Made by a program: the position numbers and the translations under genes. Below, one piece after another: positions 44,640 to 56,379 of a DNA stretch of 64,000 nucleotides. Numbering within the stretch: position 1 is the first letter of the stretch; each line of letters begins with the position of its first letter. A model generated the notes under the pieces. The model was given only the letters and a program-made list of their open reading frames with translations, was not told the DNA's origin and searched no databases. Source of the DNA: Ailurus styani (Eukaryota; Chordata; Mammalia; Carnivora; Ailuridae); contig LNAC01000108.1 of NCBI GenBank assembly GCA_002007465.1, positions 4,109,244 to 4,173,243 on the forward strand, given 5' to 3'.

Positions 44640-45345
44640 AGAGTAATTTTTCTCAAGCACACATCTGATCATGTCATCTCCTGTGTAAAATCTTTCGAAG
44701 CTTTCCCTTGCCTTCTCCTACTTTCTTAGTGGTAAAGTTTGGACTCATTAGCTTGTAAGGAAAGGTCATGATTTGGCCCATGCCATCCTATCTAGTTTTA
44801 AGTCTCTCCACTACCTAATACACATCCTGTCTTTCAACCATCCTTGATTCTGTGTACTTCTTTGAACATAAGCTCCTGGTTGTCTCCATGAATTTGCATT
44901 AGGTCAAATTTGCATGTAGTAGTTTTGTCCCCCCCCCTTTTTTAAAAAAAATTTTTTTTAAAGATTTTTCATTTATTTATTTGACAGAAAGAGAGAGAGA
45001 TGACCAGTAGGCAGAGAAGCAGGTAGAGAGGAGGAAGCAGGCTTCCCGCTGAGCAGGACCCTGAGATCATGACCTGAGCTGAAGGCAGAGGCTTTAACCC
45101 ACTGAGCCACCCAGGCTCCCTGTCCCTTCCCTTTAATTCTTGGCTAACTTCTACTCATCTTTTAAGGTTTAGTTACATTCACTCCTCTGGAAACTTTCAC
45201 TAACTGCCCATATTTCCATCTCCTGTTCAGGTACCTTAACCATTTTTCTTCTGTTCTTGAGCACTCTGTGCTTAGCTCTGTTTATAGCGTGTATCAAACT
45301 TCACTGAAGTTATTTCTTTTCTCTGGTAGACTGTCATCTATTTTA
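44640..45345 (+). repeat. L2 LINE, SINE-interrupted
   Basis: 'CATCTGATCATGTCATCTCCTG', 'AGCTTTCCCTTGCC', 'GTCATGATTTGGCCCATGCC' and, after the SINE, 'CTTTTAAGGTTTAGTTACATTC' follow the L2 order. Confidence 0.72.
44950..45119 (-). repeat. CAN-SINE, internally deleted
   Basis: Antisense copy in which GAGCA joins GGACCCTGAG. Flanked by CTGTCCC/TGTCCCC-type sequence. Confidence 0.87.
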
Positions 45346-45451
45346 TTTTATTACTTTTTTAAAGTAGGCTCCACACCCAACATGGGACTTGAACACGTGA
45401 CCCCAAGATCAGGAGTTGCGTGCTCCACCAACTAAGCCAGCCAGGTGTCCC
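45345..45451 (-). repeat. Short-type CAN-SINE
   Basis: Antisense short form with TSD GACTGTCATCTATTTTA (45329) and GACTGTCATCTCTTTTA (45452). Confidence 0.9.
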
Positions 45452-45504
45452 GACTGTCATCTCTTTTAAAGAGAGGGACTGTGACTTTGGTATCTATTTT
45501 TTCT

Positions 45505-45562
45505 TTTTCAATATTTTATTTATTTATTTGAGAGAGAGCAAGAGAAAGCATGAGCTGGAGAG
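45505..45562 (-). repeat. 5'-truncated CAN-SINE
   Basis: Only the tail and first body part remain (ATTTTATTTATTTATTTGAGAGAG...). Confidence 0.65.
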
Positions 45563-45687
45563 TGACTTGCATATCTATTGTCAAAGTCAAACACAGGCTC
45601 TTCCAAGCATGTAGGTCCTTAAAGATGTATTCAAAGAAGAAATGAGTGAATGAATGAGGTAGATTTTAAAGAGTGAACTGTATTCGG

Positions 45688-45822
45688 GGGTACCTGGGTG
45701 GCTCAGTTGGTTGGGCATCCAACTCTTGATTTTGGCTCAGATCATGATCTCGGGATCGTGGAATCAGGCCCCATGTCAAGGACTATGCTCAAATAAACAA
45801 ATAAAATCTTTTCAAAAAGGAG
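45688..45822 (+). repeat. CAN-SINE (shortened)
   Basis: Sense copy from GTACCTGGGTGGCTCAG to AAATAAACAAATAAAATC, lacking the CT-rich body. Confidence 0.83.
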
Positions 45823-46099
45823 TAATACTTGGAGAGGTAGAGAGAAAGAGAGAGAGAGTGAGTAGCATGTTGTGAAGAGAAAGTAGTGTGAGCAGTGTCA
45901 GTGATTTAGATGAGACTGCAGTTGTAGGCTGATTCTCATTCAGTCTATAGATGACACAGGCTTGGAAAGGATAATGAAGATGTTGGATAATTGAATCAGC
46001 ATCTAAAAAGATCAAAATATGTTAGAATGACAGTGCTCGAATTTAATAAAAATCCCGGCTTTGAATAGTTGCAGGGCTCTATTAAGTGAAAGGTAGCCT

Positions 46100-46269
46100 G
46101 GGGCTCCTGGGTGGCTCATGGGGTCATGATTCCAGAGTTCTGGGATTGAGCCCGCACAGGTCTCCAGCCCTGCATCAGGCTTCCTGCTCAGCGGGAAGTC
46201 TGCTTCTCCCTCTGCCCCTCACCCCACTCTTACTCTCTCTCTCTCAAATAAATAAAATCTTTTAAAAAA
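46100..46269 (+). repeat. CAN-SINE
   Basis: Sense copy with TSD GTGAAAGGTAGCCT (46086 and 46270). Part of the head is deleted. Confidence 0.9.
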
Positions 46270-46289
46270 GTGAAAGGTAGCCTACACTT

Positions 46290-48060
46290 AAAAAAAATTC
46301 TAACAGTTCCAAATGAGAACCAGTAGGGAGAAATTATAAGGAAGCTAATGATGACATATTTATAGAACTGTTAAATCGGTATATTGCCCTAGGAAGTAGT
46401 GAATTCTCTATTAAGTTTTAAGTATCAGGAATATATAGAATTATGCAGGATTTGGGCAGACCTTTCAACCCTGAACAGGTGATTCTTTGTTGTTGAAGGG
46501 AATCATGTTTCAGCAGTTAATAAGACTAGATAACTATAATTCCTGAGTTCTATGGTATATAGTAGGAAGAGATCACTGTTCCTTGCAAAGCAGGAAAAGA
46601 TTCAAGGCTGAAAAGAAGGATGTGAGGTTAAGAGCAAAGACAGGGATGAGTTAGCACTGAATGGCTATTAACTCAGAAATGTGAGTAGGTAGTACATTAA
46701 CCTGGAAGTGGAGAGAGTCAGCATTGTTTGAACAGTAACTGTGTGGCTCTTACTAGACCGTCAGTTAGAAGGGAGTAACTGGGCAGTAGGGAAGGAAGAC
46801 CTCACTGATGTCTGTGCAGATTACTAGTGAACCAGAGTTATTTAATTCTGACACTTTTCTTTTGAAATGCTCTCTGACTTGGAGAAAAAAAATGGAAGAG
46901 TCGAGCAATGGTGGCAATTCAGGTCATGATGAACTTAGTGGTGGAAGGTTAGGCAGGTGACAGTTCCTGGGGGATTAGTGATGGCAGCTTTAATTGCTTA
47001 ACTGTGTTGTCTAGCATAGACCAGGATAAGCTTAGGTGCTTTTAATAAAAGGGACAAAATAAGAATGGAGTGATAAAGCTTGGGAATGATTAGGATGACT
47101 GCTAAGGAGGTGTGTTTGGGGCAGGAATCCAGTGTGACAGTGTGGTGACTGGACATGAACTGGAGATGAAGTAAGTTGAGGATGATGCCAGAGGACGTAT
47201 GTGGAGATAGTAAATGTGAACTGAGTTGTTGGGAGGTTAAGGTAGATTTGCCATGTGGAGGGTAGCAGGTGCCAGGAGTGGTCGATGACAGCGAGCATGA
47301 TTTGAACAAGATAGTTAGGGGGCTGGCATAGGCTTCAAATAGAAGAAAAGGAGCAAGGCTGATGGATTAGTGGTCTGGAAGTGCTCTGGAGAATTGGCAG
47401 ATGTGGGAGAAAGAGAGTCCTCTGCAGGATCAGGCCTTTGGAACAGTGATTCCCAAGTATTGGCAGTCATGCTTTTGTGAATAGAATGCACAAAACTGAG
47501 AATGGAGAGTGTGCCTACAAAGAAGTGGCTCTGTAAGACTTAGGAGAAGGAAGAGGTGGGGGAGGTGTGCAGTGCAGATCAACTGAGCAGCTTTCTGGGT
47601 TGCCTTGGTTGGTAATGGCTGCTGTGGAAATGGGAGCTGGGGGTAGACACCGGGGCAGGAGAGCATGGGAGCAGAGCACCGGTCTGGCGGATCCGTATGT
47701 GAAGAGGGAGATGGAACCGCTGTAGCGAGAGTGGCTCAAATGCCAAGTCCACTCAATCTCTTCTGTGGGTGGTGTTTATAACTTTGGCTTTTTGGAGGTT
47801 TCTCTGGGGGAAGCAGAGATTCACCCACTCCCCAGATTATGAAGCTAAGGAGACTTTGCCTCGGCATGGTTTTTGAGGTTTATGATTCTGTCTAATCTAT
47901 AAAGTGGCAAGCTGGTCAGGACAGAAGAGGAAGTTCAGACAGGCCAAATTTCCCCAGCAATAAGACACTTCTCACGCGTCTGTGGAAACTACCTCCACGG
48001 TCCAGGGAGAAGCTGGGCTGTGGACGAAGCAGGGGTAGGGGAACTTATCCAGGCCGTACT
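46290..48060. other. SINE-free intron upstream of the CH1 exon
   Basis: No CAN-SINE. Parts (46500-47400) resemble the unnamed old repeat seen at 38.7 and 41.1 kb. Minus-strand open frames at 46998-47739 have no domain and are low-complexity. Confidence 0.4.
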
Positions 48061-48090
48061 AAGCCAATGCTTTCTCTGTTTCCTTTACAG

Positions 48091-48152
48091 ATGAACGGGA
48101 CCGTGTTCAGAAGAAGACATTCACCAAATGGGTCAACAAGCACCTGATGAAG
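48091..48152 (+). CDS. MACF1: MACF1 CH1-domain exon (start of actin-binding domain)
   Basis: A 62-nt exon between TTTCCTTTACAG and GTAGGA. It supplies two bases of a split Asp codon and then 20 residues, ERDRVQKKTF followed by TKWVNKHLMK. This is the first helix of the type-1 calponin-homology domain of spectraplakins and plectin, containing the first actin-binding site. In these proteins it is where all alternative N-termini join the common body. From memory, dystonin has INQHLMK and plectin VNKHLIK here, so VNKHLMK favours MACF1. A branch-point-like TACTAAG sits at 48057-48063, 29 nt from the exon. MACF1 crosslinks F-actin and microtubules in the cytoplasm; here only the beginning of its actin-binding module is present. 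Confidence 0.93.
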
Positions 48153-48953
48153 GTAGGACTCCTTCGTAGCCGCTGCCTGGCGCCTCTGGCTGCGCCTAAG
48201 CGGGATCTGTCAGTCCTTCTCTCGGAGAGTTCAGATTGCTTGTCATGTGCTCGATGCAGATACACATGTGACTTTTTAAAAATAACTAACGTAGTCATAA
48301 CAGTGTGGAAACTTGTACTGATCAGTGTCTTGGAGAGGACAGTAAGAAATGCCATTACCTCAGAACGTGGAGGTTGAGGGTACCAGGGGATGATTCCTAG
48401 ATTCAAAGAGCACTTGGTTCCTAGCTTTACAAATCATTTTATAGGCTCCCTTCTTTATTTTCATTTCTATATCTGATTACTGTGTAAGGATGGGGCAGAG
48501 GGGCTTTTCTTTTTCTTTCTCTTTAAATGCACAAATCTTACATGTTTAGTTTAAGCCGTTTTTACATGTGTATATACACTGTAACCACCACGCGGTGTAA
48601 GATGCAGAACACTTCCAGAACGGCTAGGGTTGGGGGGAGATTTTATTATTGTGTATAAACAGAGGAGAAACCAAGGCAGAGGCATGTTAAAAGCCCACCT
48701 AAGGATAAGCAGTATGACTAATGTGGCAGTCCAGATTTGAAAACAACATTTTTGAATACTGTATCATAATTACTCAGATAATTCACATACTTTTGAGTTT
48801 GATTGATTACTGCTCTGGGAAAGGTCACCAGTGACCTCTTAATTGCCATATCCAGTAGCCTAGTTTTATCTTCCTCTTATTTGATTTCTCTATAGCATCT
48901 GATACTGTTGACTAACTTATTATTCCTTAAAACCCTCTCTTATGTTGACTTCT

Positions 48954-49149
48954 TTTTTTTTTTTTAAGATTTTATGTATACATTTGACACAGAGAGAGAT
49001 CACAAGTAAACAGAGAGGCAGGCAGAGAGAGAGGAGGAAGCAGGCTCCCTGCTGAGCAGGGAGCCCAACAGGGGCCTTGATCCCAGGACCCTGAGATCAT
49101 GACCTGAGCCAAAGGCAGAGGCTTTAACTCACTGAGCCACAAGGCGCCC
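48954..49149 (-). repeat. CAN-SINE
   Basis: Antisense copy with perfect TSD CTTATGTTGACTTCT (48939 and 49150). Confidence 0.94.
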
Positions 49150-49212
49150 CTTATGTTGACTTCTAACACACTGATTTTTCCTGAATTCTTCTTTCCTCTG
49201 TGAATGCCTTTT

Positions 49213-49541
49213 TTCTTTCCTTTCTTCCTTCCTTCCTTCCTTCCTTCCTTCCTTCCTTCCTTCCTTCCTTCCTCCCTCCCTCCCTCCCTCCCTCCCTTCC
49301 TCCCTCTCTTCTTCTTCCTCCCTCCCTCCCTTCCTTCCTTCCTTTCTCTCTCTCTCTCTTTCTCTCTTTCTTAAGATATTATCTGTTCATTCATGAGAGA
49401 GAGAGAGGCAGGCAGAGGCTGAGGGAGAAGCAGGCTCCCCAAGGAGCAGGGAGCTCGATGTGGGACTCCATGCCAGAACCCCTGGATCATGACCTGAGCC
49501 AAAGGCAGATGCTCAACCATCTGAGCCACTCAGGCACCCTA
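49213..49541 (-). repeat. CAN-SINE with very long pyrimidine tail tract
   Basis: Antisense copy (about 49373-49541) preceded by about 150 bp of CCTT, CCCT and CTCT repeats. TSD TGAATGCCTTTT (49201 and 49542) encloses both, so the tract is part of the insertion. Confidence 0.9.
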
Positions 49542-50049
49542 TGAATGCCTTTTCCTTTCTTCAACTCCTCCATGTTGCTGGTCCCCGGGGTCCTAACCTT
49601 ACCCATTTTCTTGTTTTGTTCTCTGTACTCTTCTTTATGAAAACTAAACATTATCAGGCAGCTACTCTCTGTTTTTACTGAGGCCTTTTTTTCTCTCACT
49701 TTTATTTCTTTCTTTATGTCTCCTACATTCATTGCTTCTGCCATCGCTTATGTGAAAGCTGTGGTGGCTATATCTCAAATGGTAATATAATTTGTGGCTA
49801 CATAATTCTGAAGACACAAAACACAGAAAATCTCATTGGCTGGGATCTTCTTTTCCTCCATGGGTCAGGTGTCCATCTATAGCTCAGTAATCTGTGGCTA
49901 GGGAGATGGTTAAATAAATCAATATAGCTCCTGGGGGCCACTGTTTAACGGGGACTGCTGGTGAGGGCAGTTTTCAAAGTACAAGATCTGGATAAGGACA
50001 TAACGATAGAGCCATTTCCTGTGTTCTTTCCTAACCTAAAGACAGTGTA

Positions 50050-50340
50050 CTGGACACGTTTTCTGGATATCACCGAGACATACCCCATATTCAACACACC
50101 CCAAATTGCTAAATATTTTCATTTATGTACTTAGCTATCCAAATTAGGAATCTAGAAGTATTTTCAATCTACCTGTCATCTCCCTAGTCATCAGCTCCAG
50201 TTGGCACTTCCAGTTCAGAAAGATGCTTACACCTGACTTCTCTTCTCCATCCCCATGACCTCTGCTCTAGTCCAGAGCCTTTTGAACTTGCCTTGATCAC
50301 TGTAATAGCTCCTAGTAGGGTTTTCTGTAGTAACACTGAT
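50050..50340 (+). repeat. L2 LINE fragment
   Basis: 'GAATCTAGAAGTATTTTCAATCTACC', 'TCATCTCCCTAGTCATCAGC' resemble the L2 3' region. Confidence 0.55.
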
Positions 50341-50344
50341 AACA

Positions 50345-50600
50345 CAAATAGTAGTAGTACCTTCTTGAGTGCTTACTGTAAAGCTGACATTCTGGACTAA
50401 GTCCTCTACGTGGATTAGCTTCTTTACTCCTCAGTGAACTTATGCTGTAGACTCTTTCAATTTTCCCATTTTATCAATGAGGAAAATGAACTTTAGAGAC
50501 GTTAACTTGTTCAAGGTCACACCACTAGAAAGAGGCAGAACTGAAATTTTAGAATTCAGAGAACCTGAGGTCTAGAACCTGTGCTCTTAACGTCTGCGGT
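50345..50600 (-). repeat. MIR SINE
   Basis: Antisense MIR: 'CTTGAGTGCTTACTG', 'CCATTTTATCAATGAGGAAAATG', 'TTCAAGGTCACACCACTAG'. Confidence 0.8.
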
Positions 50601-50604
50601 AATG

Positions 50605-51470
50605 GCCCAGCTTCTGCCTGCCTTTCCAAGCTCATAGTGTCTAATTCCTCTTCTACTTCAGGCACTTGCTGACCCATGTGCCATGCTGAGAGCCATGTGC
50701 ATGCTATTTTACGGCTGTATCCTCACTCATGCCGCTCCCTCTGTGTAGAGCTTTCTCCAGTCCCTATTCTGCTTGCGTAACCCCAATTGAACAGCACCTT
50801 AATAAATATTTTCCTGAATCTCCCATACGGAATTGACTACCCTTTCCTTTTGCCCTCACCGTATTCCTTATATAGTTCTGTTATACCACTTGTATTTGTT
50901 CTGTATCTTTCTGTTGATTTTAATTTGAAGGCAGATATTGCATCTTATTTTGTTAGTGTCAGGATAAAGAGAACGGGAGAGAGACAGAGAAAATGGTTAT
51001 TTCCCTCTAATTCCTTCAGGATGTACCATTTGCTTCTAGTTCGATAACACAGAACTCTGTCATGATGCAGAGTCCTTGACAACCTGGTTCCAAGCCCCCC
51101 AGCTTCATTTGCAGGCATTGTCCCCTGTGTAGCCTGTGCTGAGGCCACATGAGATGTCACCGCTCCCTAAACACTGTGTGCTTTCACACCTCTTTGCTTA
51201 TTCATCTCTCTCTCCCTAGAATGCACATCCCAATCTCCTCTGCCTGGCTATCACGCACTTACCCTTCAAGGCCCACGTCCAGTATCACCTTCCTGAGGAT
51301 CTGACCTCCATCCTCAGACTAAATTAATCTCAACTCTATCTCTCTTCCACACCACTTTGAAGTGATGCCTTGTGTGTTCGTGTGTTGGTCTCCCCTATCG
51401 GCGTGTTCACTGAGGGCTCAGATTGTAATGTACTAATTTCTCTACCACATACTGCACCACAGATCTGAGA
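50605..51470 (+). repeat. L2 LINE pieces
   Basis: 'GCACTTGCTGACCCATGTGCC', 'GAGCTTTCTCCAGTCCC', 'CCTTGACAACCTGG', 'AGAATGCACATCCCAATCTCC', 'CCTTCAAGGCCCACGTCC' follow L2 wording, perhaps two copies. Confidence 0.6.
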
Positions 51471-51474
51471 AATA

Positions 51475-51720
51475 TCCAGGATTTGTTGCCTTGAGTAAAT
51501 AATATATTAATAGTGTTTAATAGTTTACAGAGCACATTCTTATCTGGCTTGATTCTTATGAAGGCGGTAAGAGTATTTTACCCTCTCAGTTTTCCCAACT
51601 AAGGATCATGACAGTTAGGAGGGGTAAAGTGACTTTCCCAAGATCATACAGCTAGTGAAGGAGGGAGCTAGGGACTACTCATGAGTCTTACGATTAAAAT
51701 TACCTGTTCTTTCTACTAAA
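51475..51720 (-). repeat. MIR SINE
   Basis: Antisense MIR: 'TTTACAGAGCACATTCTTATC', 'GGGTAAAGTGACTTTCCCAAG', 'CATACAGCTAGTGAAGG'. Confidence 0.78.
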
Positions 51721-52496
51721 GATGCCCCCAACTTACTCTTTTGTGCCTTATCGCTAACAGTTGGAAGAACTGAATTTATCCTGACTCAGGCTTGTCTCCT
51801 AAACTTTGTAGGAGCTTGCCCCGGCTCTCTGCTGTTGCCGGTTGGACTTCTGCCTCAGTGCTGCGTGATGACAGGAGGCCCAGGGAGGGAGAAATGAGAT
51901 GAACACAACAGAGCATTGTTAGAAATTGGAGGCCAGCCAGAGCTTTACTTCAGTCCCTGGCTATTTTTCCTCTCTTCTCGGACCCCCAGCCCTATAGTTC
52001 CGACAGCATTTTCTCATCTTGGAATATTTCAGAGAGAGGGATTCACTGCTAATCAGAATCATTGCTCCATGCTGGCATTCTTTGAACTTTGGGCTGAAAA
52101 ATACAGACTTGAGATTTGTTTTTTGTAATCCAGGCATCCCTTGCTGTGCTCCCCAAGTACACCCAGATTAATGTGGCCATTGGCAAGTAGACGGATATAA
52201 GATCAAAGAAACCAAGCCTCTCAAGTTCCGGATTTAGTTGACCTGGGATCTCTTGGATCCCCAGTTATCTCTGTGGGAAATAGTTTGTTGTGGAATAGCA
52301 AATTAATTCCTCTTTATTAATCAAGAACATTGTCGGTCCAGTCTTAAAAGAGGTTTCTTTCGACATTTGTAGTATATAAATAACCTAATTTAGAATGCAA
52401 GCTTACAAACCAAAGTGTTCTGGGCATATGCTAGAACAGTCAAAAGGAGAAATCTAGAGGGGCACCTGGCTGGCTCAGTCAGTGGAACATGTGACT

Positions 52497-52703
52497 TTTT
52501 TTGTTTTTTTTAAAGATTTTATTTATTCATTTGACACAGAGAGAGACACAGTGAGAGAGGGAACACAAGCAGGGGGAGTGGGAGAGAGAGAAGCAGGCTT
52601 CCTGCTGAGCTGGGAGCCTGATGCGGCACTTGATCCCAGGAGTCTGGGATCCTGACCTGAGCCGAAGGCAGACGCTTAACCGACTGAGCTACCCAGGCGC
52701 CCT
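52497..52703 (-). repeat. CAN-SINE nested in a short-type SINE
   Basis: Antisense copy with TSD GGAACATGTGACT (52484) and GGAATATGTGACT (52704). Confidence 0.92.
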
Positions 52704-52931
52704 GGAATATGTGACTCTTGATCTCAGGGTTGTAGGTTTGAGCCCCACGTTGGGTGTAGAGATTATTTNGAGCTGGGAGCCTGATGCGGCACTTGATCCC
52801 AGGAGTCTGGGATCCTGACCTGAGCCGAAGGCAGACGCTTAACCGACTGAGCTACCCAGGCGCCCTGGAATATGTGACTCTTGATCTCAGGGTTGTGGGT
52901 TTGAGCCCCACGTTGGGTGTAGAGATTATTT
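52607..52931. repeat. 162-bp direct duplication across a single-N join
   Basis: 52607-52768 and 52770-52931 match except A at 52734 against G at 52897, with N at 52769. Interpreted as overlapping alleles. Confidence 0.9.
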
Positions 52932-52994
52932 AAAAATTTTTTTAAAAATAAAATAAAATGTAAAAAAAAAAGAAAGTCTAGAGTTCTATTATTT

Positions 52995-53092
52995 GAAAAA
53001 AAATTTTTTAAGTTGGCTCCATGTGCGGCTCGAACTCACAACCACAGGATCAAGGGTGGCATGCTCTACTGACTAAGCCACTCAGGCACCCT
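52995..53092 (-). repeat. Short-type CAN-SINE
   Basis: Antisense short form ('AAGTTGGCTCCATGTGCGGCTCGAACTC' to 'AGCCACTCAGGCACCC'). Confidence 0.85.
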
Positions 53093-53099
53093 GAAAAAT

Positions 53100-54540
53100 C
53101 TAGGTTTTTGTTTTGTTTTGTTTTAAATCTAGTTTTAAATTAGGTTTTATTTAAATTATTTATACCTTATCTCTAGGTCCCGGTAACTGAAAGTTTATGC
53201 CCCCAGAGAGAACTCCCAGAAAGGATGAGAGAACTGAGCGCATGAGTCCCTAAGGAGGAGAAATGCTTTCTCTGATCAGTTCTTGTTGACTTCAGAAGTT
53301 ATAGGTAGAAAGGAGAGGCCAGTATTTAGTCTAGCAGGTGGGACGGTTCTTTCTCTTTTTATTCATGTATGCAATCTAGAAGCTATTGACCTTCCTGGAA
53401 TTTCAGTTAAGAATTCCAGGTATTCCAGCAAAAGTTTTCCAACTCAGAATTTTTACTCCAAACCTTCTCAGCTTTTCTGTGTGAGGCTCTCTAGTTGGAC
53501 ATGAGGTGGTAGATAGCTGTAGTGATTCCGGGCACCACTGTTCTGCCGTAGCCGGGAGACACCTCACCTTAGCACCACATGGACTTTCACATGCCTTTGC
53601 TTATTCACATCAGAAAGAGACTGTCAGTGGAGTCTCATTTGAGGACTGACACAGTAGTGCTATTTAGACGCAGAGGGGAGGAGCGTTGCCTTTGTCGTGC
53701 AGATCTGGACCTGAGTTTTCAGGACCTGATTTCACTCCAAACACCTCTCAACCCCCACTGAAAGTTTTGGGCCTACATTTGGATTGGATTTTCTATTCCC
53801 TACACCTGAGCACCTTCACCTGCCTGTTATGTCAAGCTACACTTTGTGGATTTTAGAATCATCCTCATCTTCAGAGACCCTTTGTGTATCAGGTGTGGCA
53901 GGCGTCTCTCACTGTTAGTTTCAACTTAAGGAATTCTCCAAACAGACAATAGAATTCTTATCAGCAAAGAGCCTCCTGCCCTGCTCTCCCCTCCCTCTGC
54001 TCACGTCAACAGGTTTCCAGCCTCTACTCATTCCCTGCACTTGAGCATCGTTCTTTCACGGGCAAAAAGTCTGGGACAACTGTAATCTGTTTTTTAGCAT
54101 TAGCATTTCAGCTTTTTAAGCATTTTTTAAGCATTAGTATTTTTAGCATTAGCATTTAGGCTTTTCTTTGAGCATAAATTTAGCCATTGAATCAGTATGG
54201 AATTCCCCTCTTACAGTTTAGAAATGTACAAATTCAGAAATCCATTTAAAGTTACCAGGCTCACTCTCACTTACCCTGTATCTTTTATAAATGTAGATGA
54301 GAATAAATAACATATTCTTCTCTTTAAAACCCTCTCTTCTGACCTGTTTATTGCTCTTCAACATAGTTTGGGTCAAGGAAATCGAGCTGCTTGTGTTTCT
54401 TTTAAGTCTTAGAGGAAAGCTTTTCTTGATGAGGTTTGCTTCAGGTGTCAAAGAATACCATGTGGCAGTCCTTGGTTCTTTTTGGAGGAGAGGAGGTCCC
54501 CTTAATATGTCCTTTCTACCCTTCAGGCATCATGGAAGCC
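53100..54540. other. Unique sequence, no gene seen
   Basis: No recognised repeat except small internal AGCATTAGCATTT duplications near 54098-54160. Open frames of 60-88 codons have no features. Confidence 0.45.
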
Positions 54541-54544
54541 TTGT

Positions 54545-54700
54545 GAAGGGAAAAGAGCACTGAACTTGGAGTCAGGAGATGGTGATGGGAGAATTCCTAG
54601 CTCAGTGATCTTACACAGGCTACTTAACTTCTCCAGGCAATGCTTTTCTCATCTGCCAGCTGAGTGTGTTAAAGTTCCTTTGGGCCAGATTCTGATTCCA
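54545..54700 (+). repeat. MIR fragment
   Basis: 'AAAGAGCACTGAACTTGGAGTCAGG', 'GGCTACTTAACTTCTCC', 'TTTTCTCATCTGCCAGC' in MIR order. Confidence 0.7.
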
Positions 54701-54785
54701 AGTACTTAAGTGCAATTTATTCCCTTTGCTAAAACCACTCAGAAGCTGGGGGGAAGCTGTTTTTCTGTAACTTCACATTAATCTT

Positions 54786-54896
54786 TTTTCTTTTCTTTTC
54801 TTTTTTTAATGTAAGCTCTACATCCAACATGAGGCTTGAACTCACGACCTCGAGATTAAGAGTTGCATGCTCTATTGACTGAGCCAGCCAGGCTCC
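54786..54896 (-). repeat. Short-type CAN-SINE
   Basis: Antisense short form. Flanked by ACTTCACATTAATCTTT and ACTTCAAGTTAATCTTT. Confidence 0.88.
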
Positions 54897-55465
54897 CATT
54901 ACTTCAAGTTAATCTTTAAAGAACAGGGAGAGCAGAGCTTTCCTTGGCTTATTAATGCTTAGGAATTAGGGAGATTGGCCTGGGTGGACTTGATCCCTCA
55001 AAATTTAGTCATTTGTTAATTTTTAAAAATAGCTTTTTTGAGATTTAATTCACATATCTTACAATTTATCCATTTAAATAAATATACAGTTCAGTGACTT
55101 ATAGTATATCCAGAGTTGTGCAACCATCACCACAATCAATTCTAGAATATTTTCATCATTCCCAAAGGAAACCCAGTACCTTTCAGTCATCCCCCCAACC
55201 CCCACATACCTTCCCCCAGCCCCAAACACTAATCTACTTTCTGACTCTATAGATTTGCCTATTCTAGATATCTTTTATAAATGGAATCATATACCATGTG
55301 ATCCTTTTCTTTGTAACTGTCTTCTTTTACTTAGCATAATGTTTTCAGAGTTCATCCACATGATAGCATGTATCAGTATTTAATTGCCAAATAATATTCC
55401 ATTGTATGGATGTCCCACATTTTCTTTACCTGTTTATCAATTTGATAGACATTTGGGTTATTTTT

Positions 55466-55741
55466 TAAAGATTTATTTATTTATTTATTTGACAGAGAGA
55501 GAGAGAGAGAGAGAGAGATCACAAGGAGGCAGAGAGGCAGGCAGAGAGAGAGAGGTGGAAGCAGGCTCCCCGCTGAGCAGGGAGCCCGATGCGGGCCTTG
55601 ATCCCAGGACCCTGAGATCATGACCTGAGCGGAAGGCAGAGGCTTTAACCCACTGAGCCACCCAGGCATCCGACANGGACCCTGAGATCATGACCTGAGC
55701 GGAAGGCAGAAGCTTTAACCCACTGAGCCACCCAGGCATCC
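55466..55741 (-). repeat. CAN-SINE, partly duplicated at an N join
   Basis: Antisense young copy with TSD GACATTTGGGTTA (55448) and GACATTTGGTTTA (55742). Its head is present twice around N 55676. Confidence 0.92.
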
Positions 55742-55745
55742 GACA
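55607..55745. repeat. 69-bp direct duplication across a single-N join
   Basis: 55607-55675 and 55677-55745 match except G at 55641 against A at 55711, with N at 55676. Confidence 0.9.
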
Positions 55746-56379
55746 TTTGGTTTAATTTCACTTTTTTGGCTATTATAAGTAATAAATGCTACGAAGATTC
55801 ACTCATGTACACATTTTATCCTGGACATATATTTTCAGTTCTCTTGTGTATACACCTGGGAGTGGAGTCGCTGGGTCGTATGGTAACTTGTGTTTAGCCT
55901 TTTGAGGAACTATCAGACTGTTTTCCGAAGCAGCCATACCATTTTACATTCCTACCAGTGGTGTGTGAGGGTCCCAGCTGCTCTATGTCCTCATCAACAG
56001 TTCTAACCTATCTTTTTGCTTGTAGCCCTCCTGTTGGGTGGGGAGTAGTATCTTACTGTGGCTTTGATTTACATTTTCCGCATGGCTACTGATACTGAGC
56101 ATCTTTTCCTGGATTTCTTAGCCATTTGCATATATTCTTTGGAGACATTCACTAATGTTGACAGTGATTTTCACAGAGATTGCAAACAGGCAAAGACCCA
56201 GGTCAGTTAAAGTTATTCACTCATCTTTTTCTTGACAGAATAGCATGGGTATTTGTTGGAGATAAACATACATATTGATGATTCTTGGGCAGTCTTGGCT
56301 TCGCCTGGCTACCTCTAAAACAATCTGATGCTTGGTCCACTGGACTTTTTCTTGTCTTTCCTTTCCTTTCCCTTTTCCA

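Larger units (their letters stand above)
25368..48090 (+). other. MACF1: Intron between the anchored first exon and the CH1 exon
   Basis: A 22.7-kb interval from the GTAACT donor to the TTACAG acceptor. It is filled with SINE, L2, MIR and antisense L1 copies plus two SINE-free islands. Apart from one low-confidence candidate near 34.9 kb I see no other coding exon. Confidence 0.65.
48790..49720 (+). repeat. L2 LINE split by two CAN-SINEs
   Basis: 'GGTCACCAGTGACCTCTTAATTGCC', 'AGCATCTGATACTGTTGACTAAC', then after the SINEs 'CTTCAACTCCTCCATGTTGC' and 'CTGTACTCTTCTTTATG' in L2 order. Confidence 0.68.
52459..52975 (+). repeat. Short-type CAN-SINE, split and then duplicated at a join
   Basis: Sense short form from GGCACCTGGCTGGCTCAG to TAGAGATTATTT plus A tail, interrupted by the antisense SINE at 52497-52703. 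Its distal half appears twice because of the N join at 52769. Confidence 0.85.
55020..56130 (-). mobile_element. Antisense L1 3' region, SINE-interrupted
   Basis: 'TTTTTTGAGATTTAATTCACATATC', 'GTGCAACCATCACCACAATC', 'CCTATTCTAGATATC', then after the SINE 'CACCTGGGAGTGGAGTCGCTGGGTC' and 'ACCAGTGGTGTGTGAGGGTCCC' are reverse-complement L1 3' sequence. Confidence 0.85.

Noticed and set aside
47430..47739. Two overlapping minus-strand frames of 74-78 codons
   Set aside because: Low-complexity Ser/Pro/Leu translations of a diverged repeat; no domain.
48147..48377. 76-codon frame starting near the end of the CH1 exon
   Set aside because: It begins in the last codons of the exon in a different frame and reads into the intron past a good GTAGGA donor; the exon stops at 48152.
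52607..52931. Considered as a real tandem duplication of a SINE
   Set aside because: The copies meet exactly at an N and differ by one base, like the other single-N joins, so an assembly artefact is more likely.
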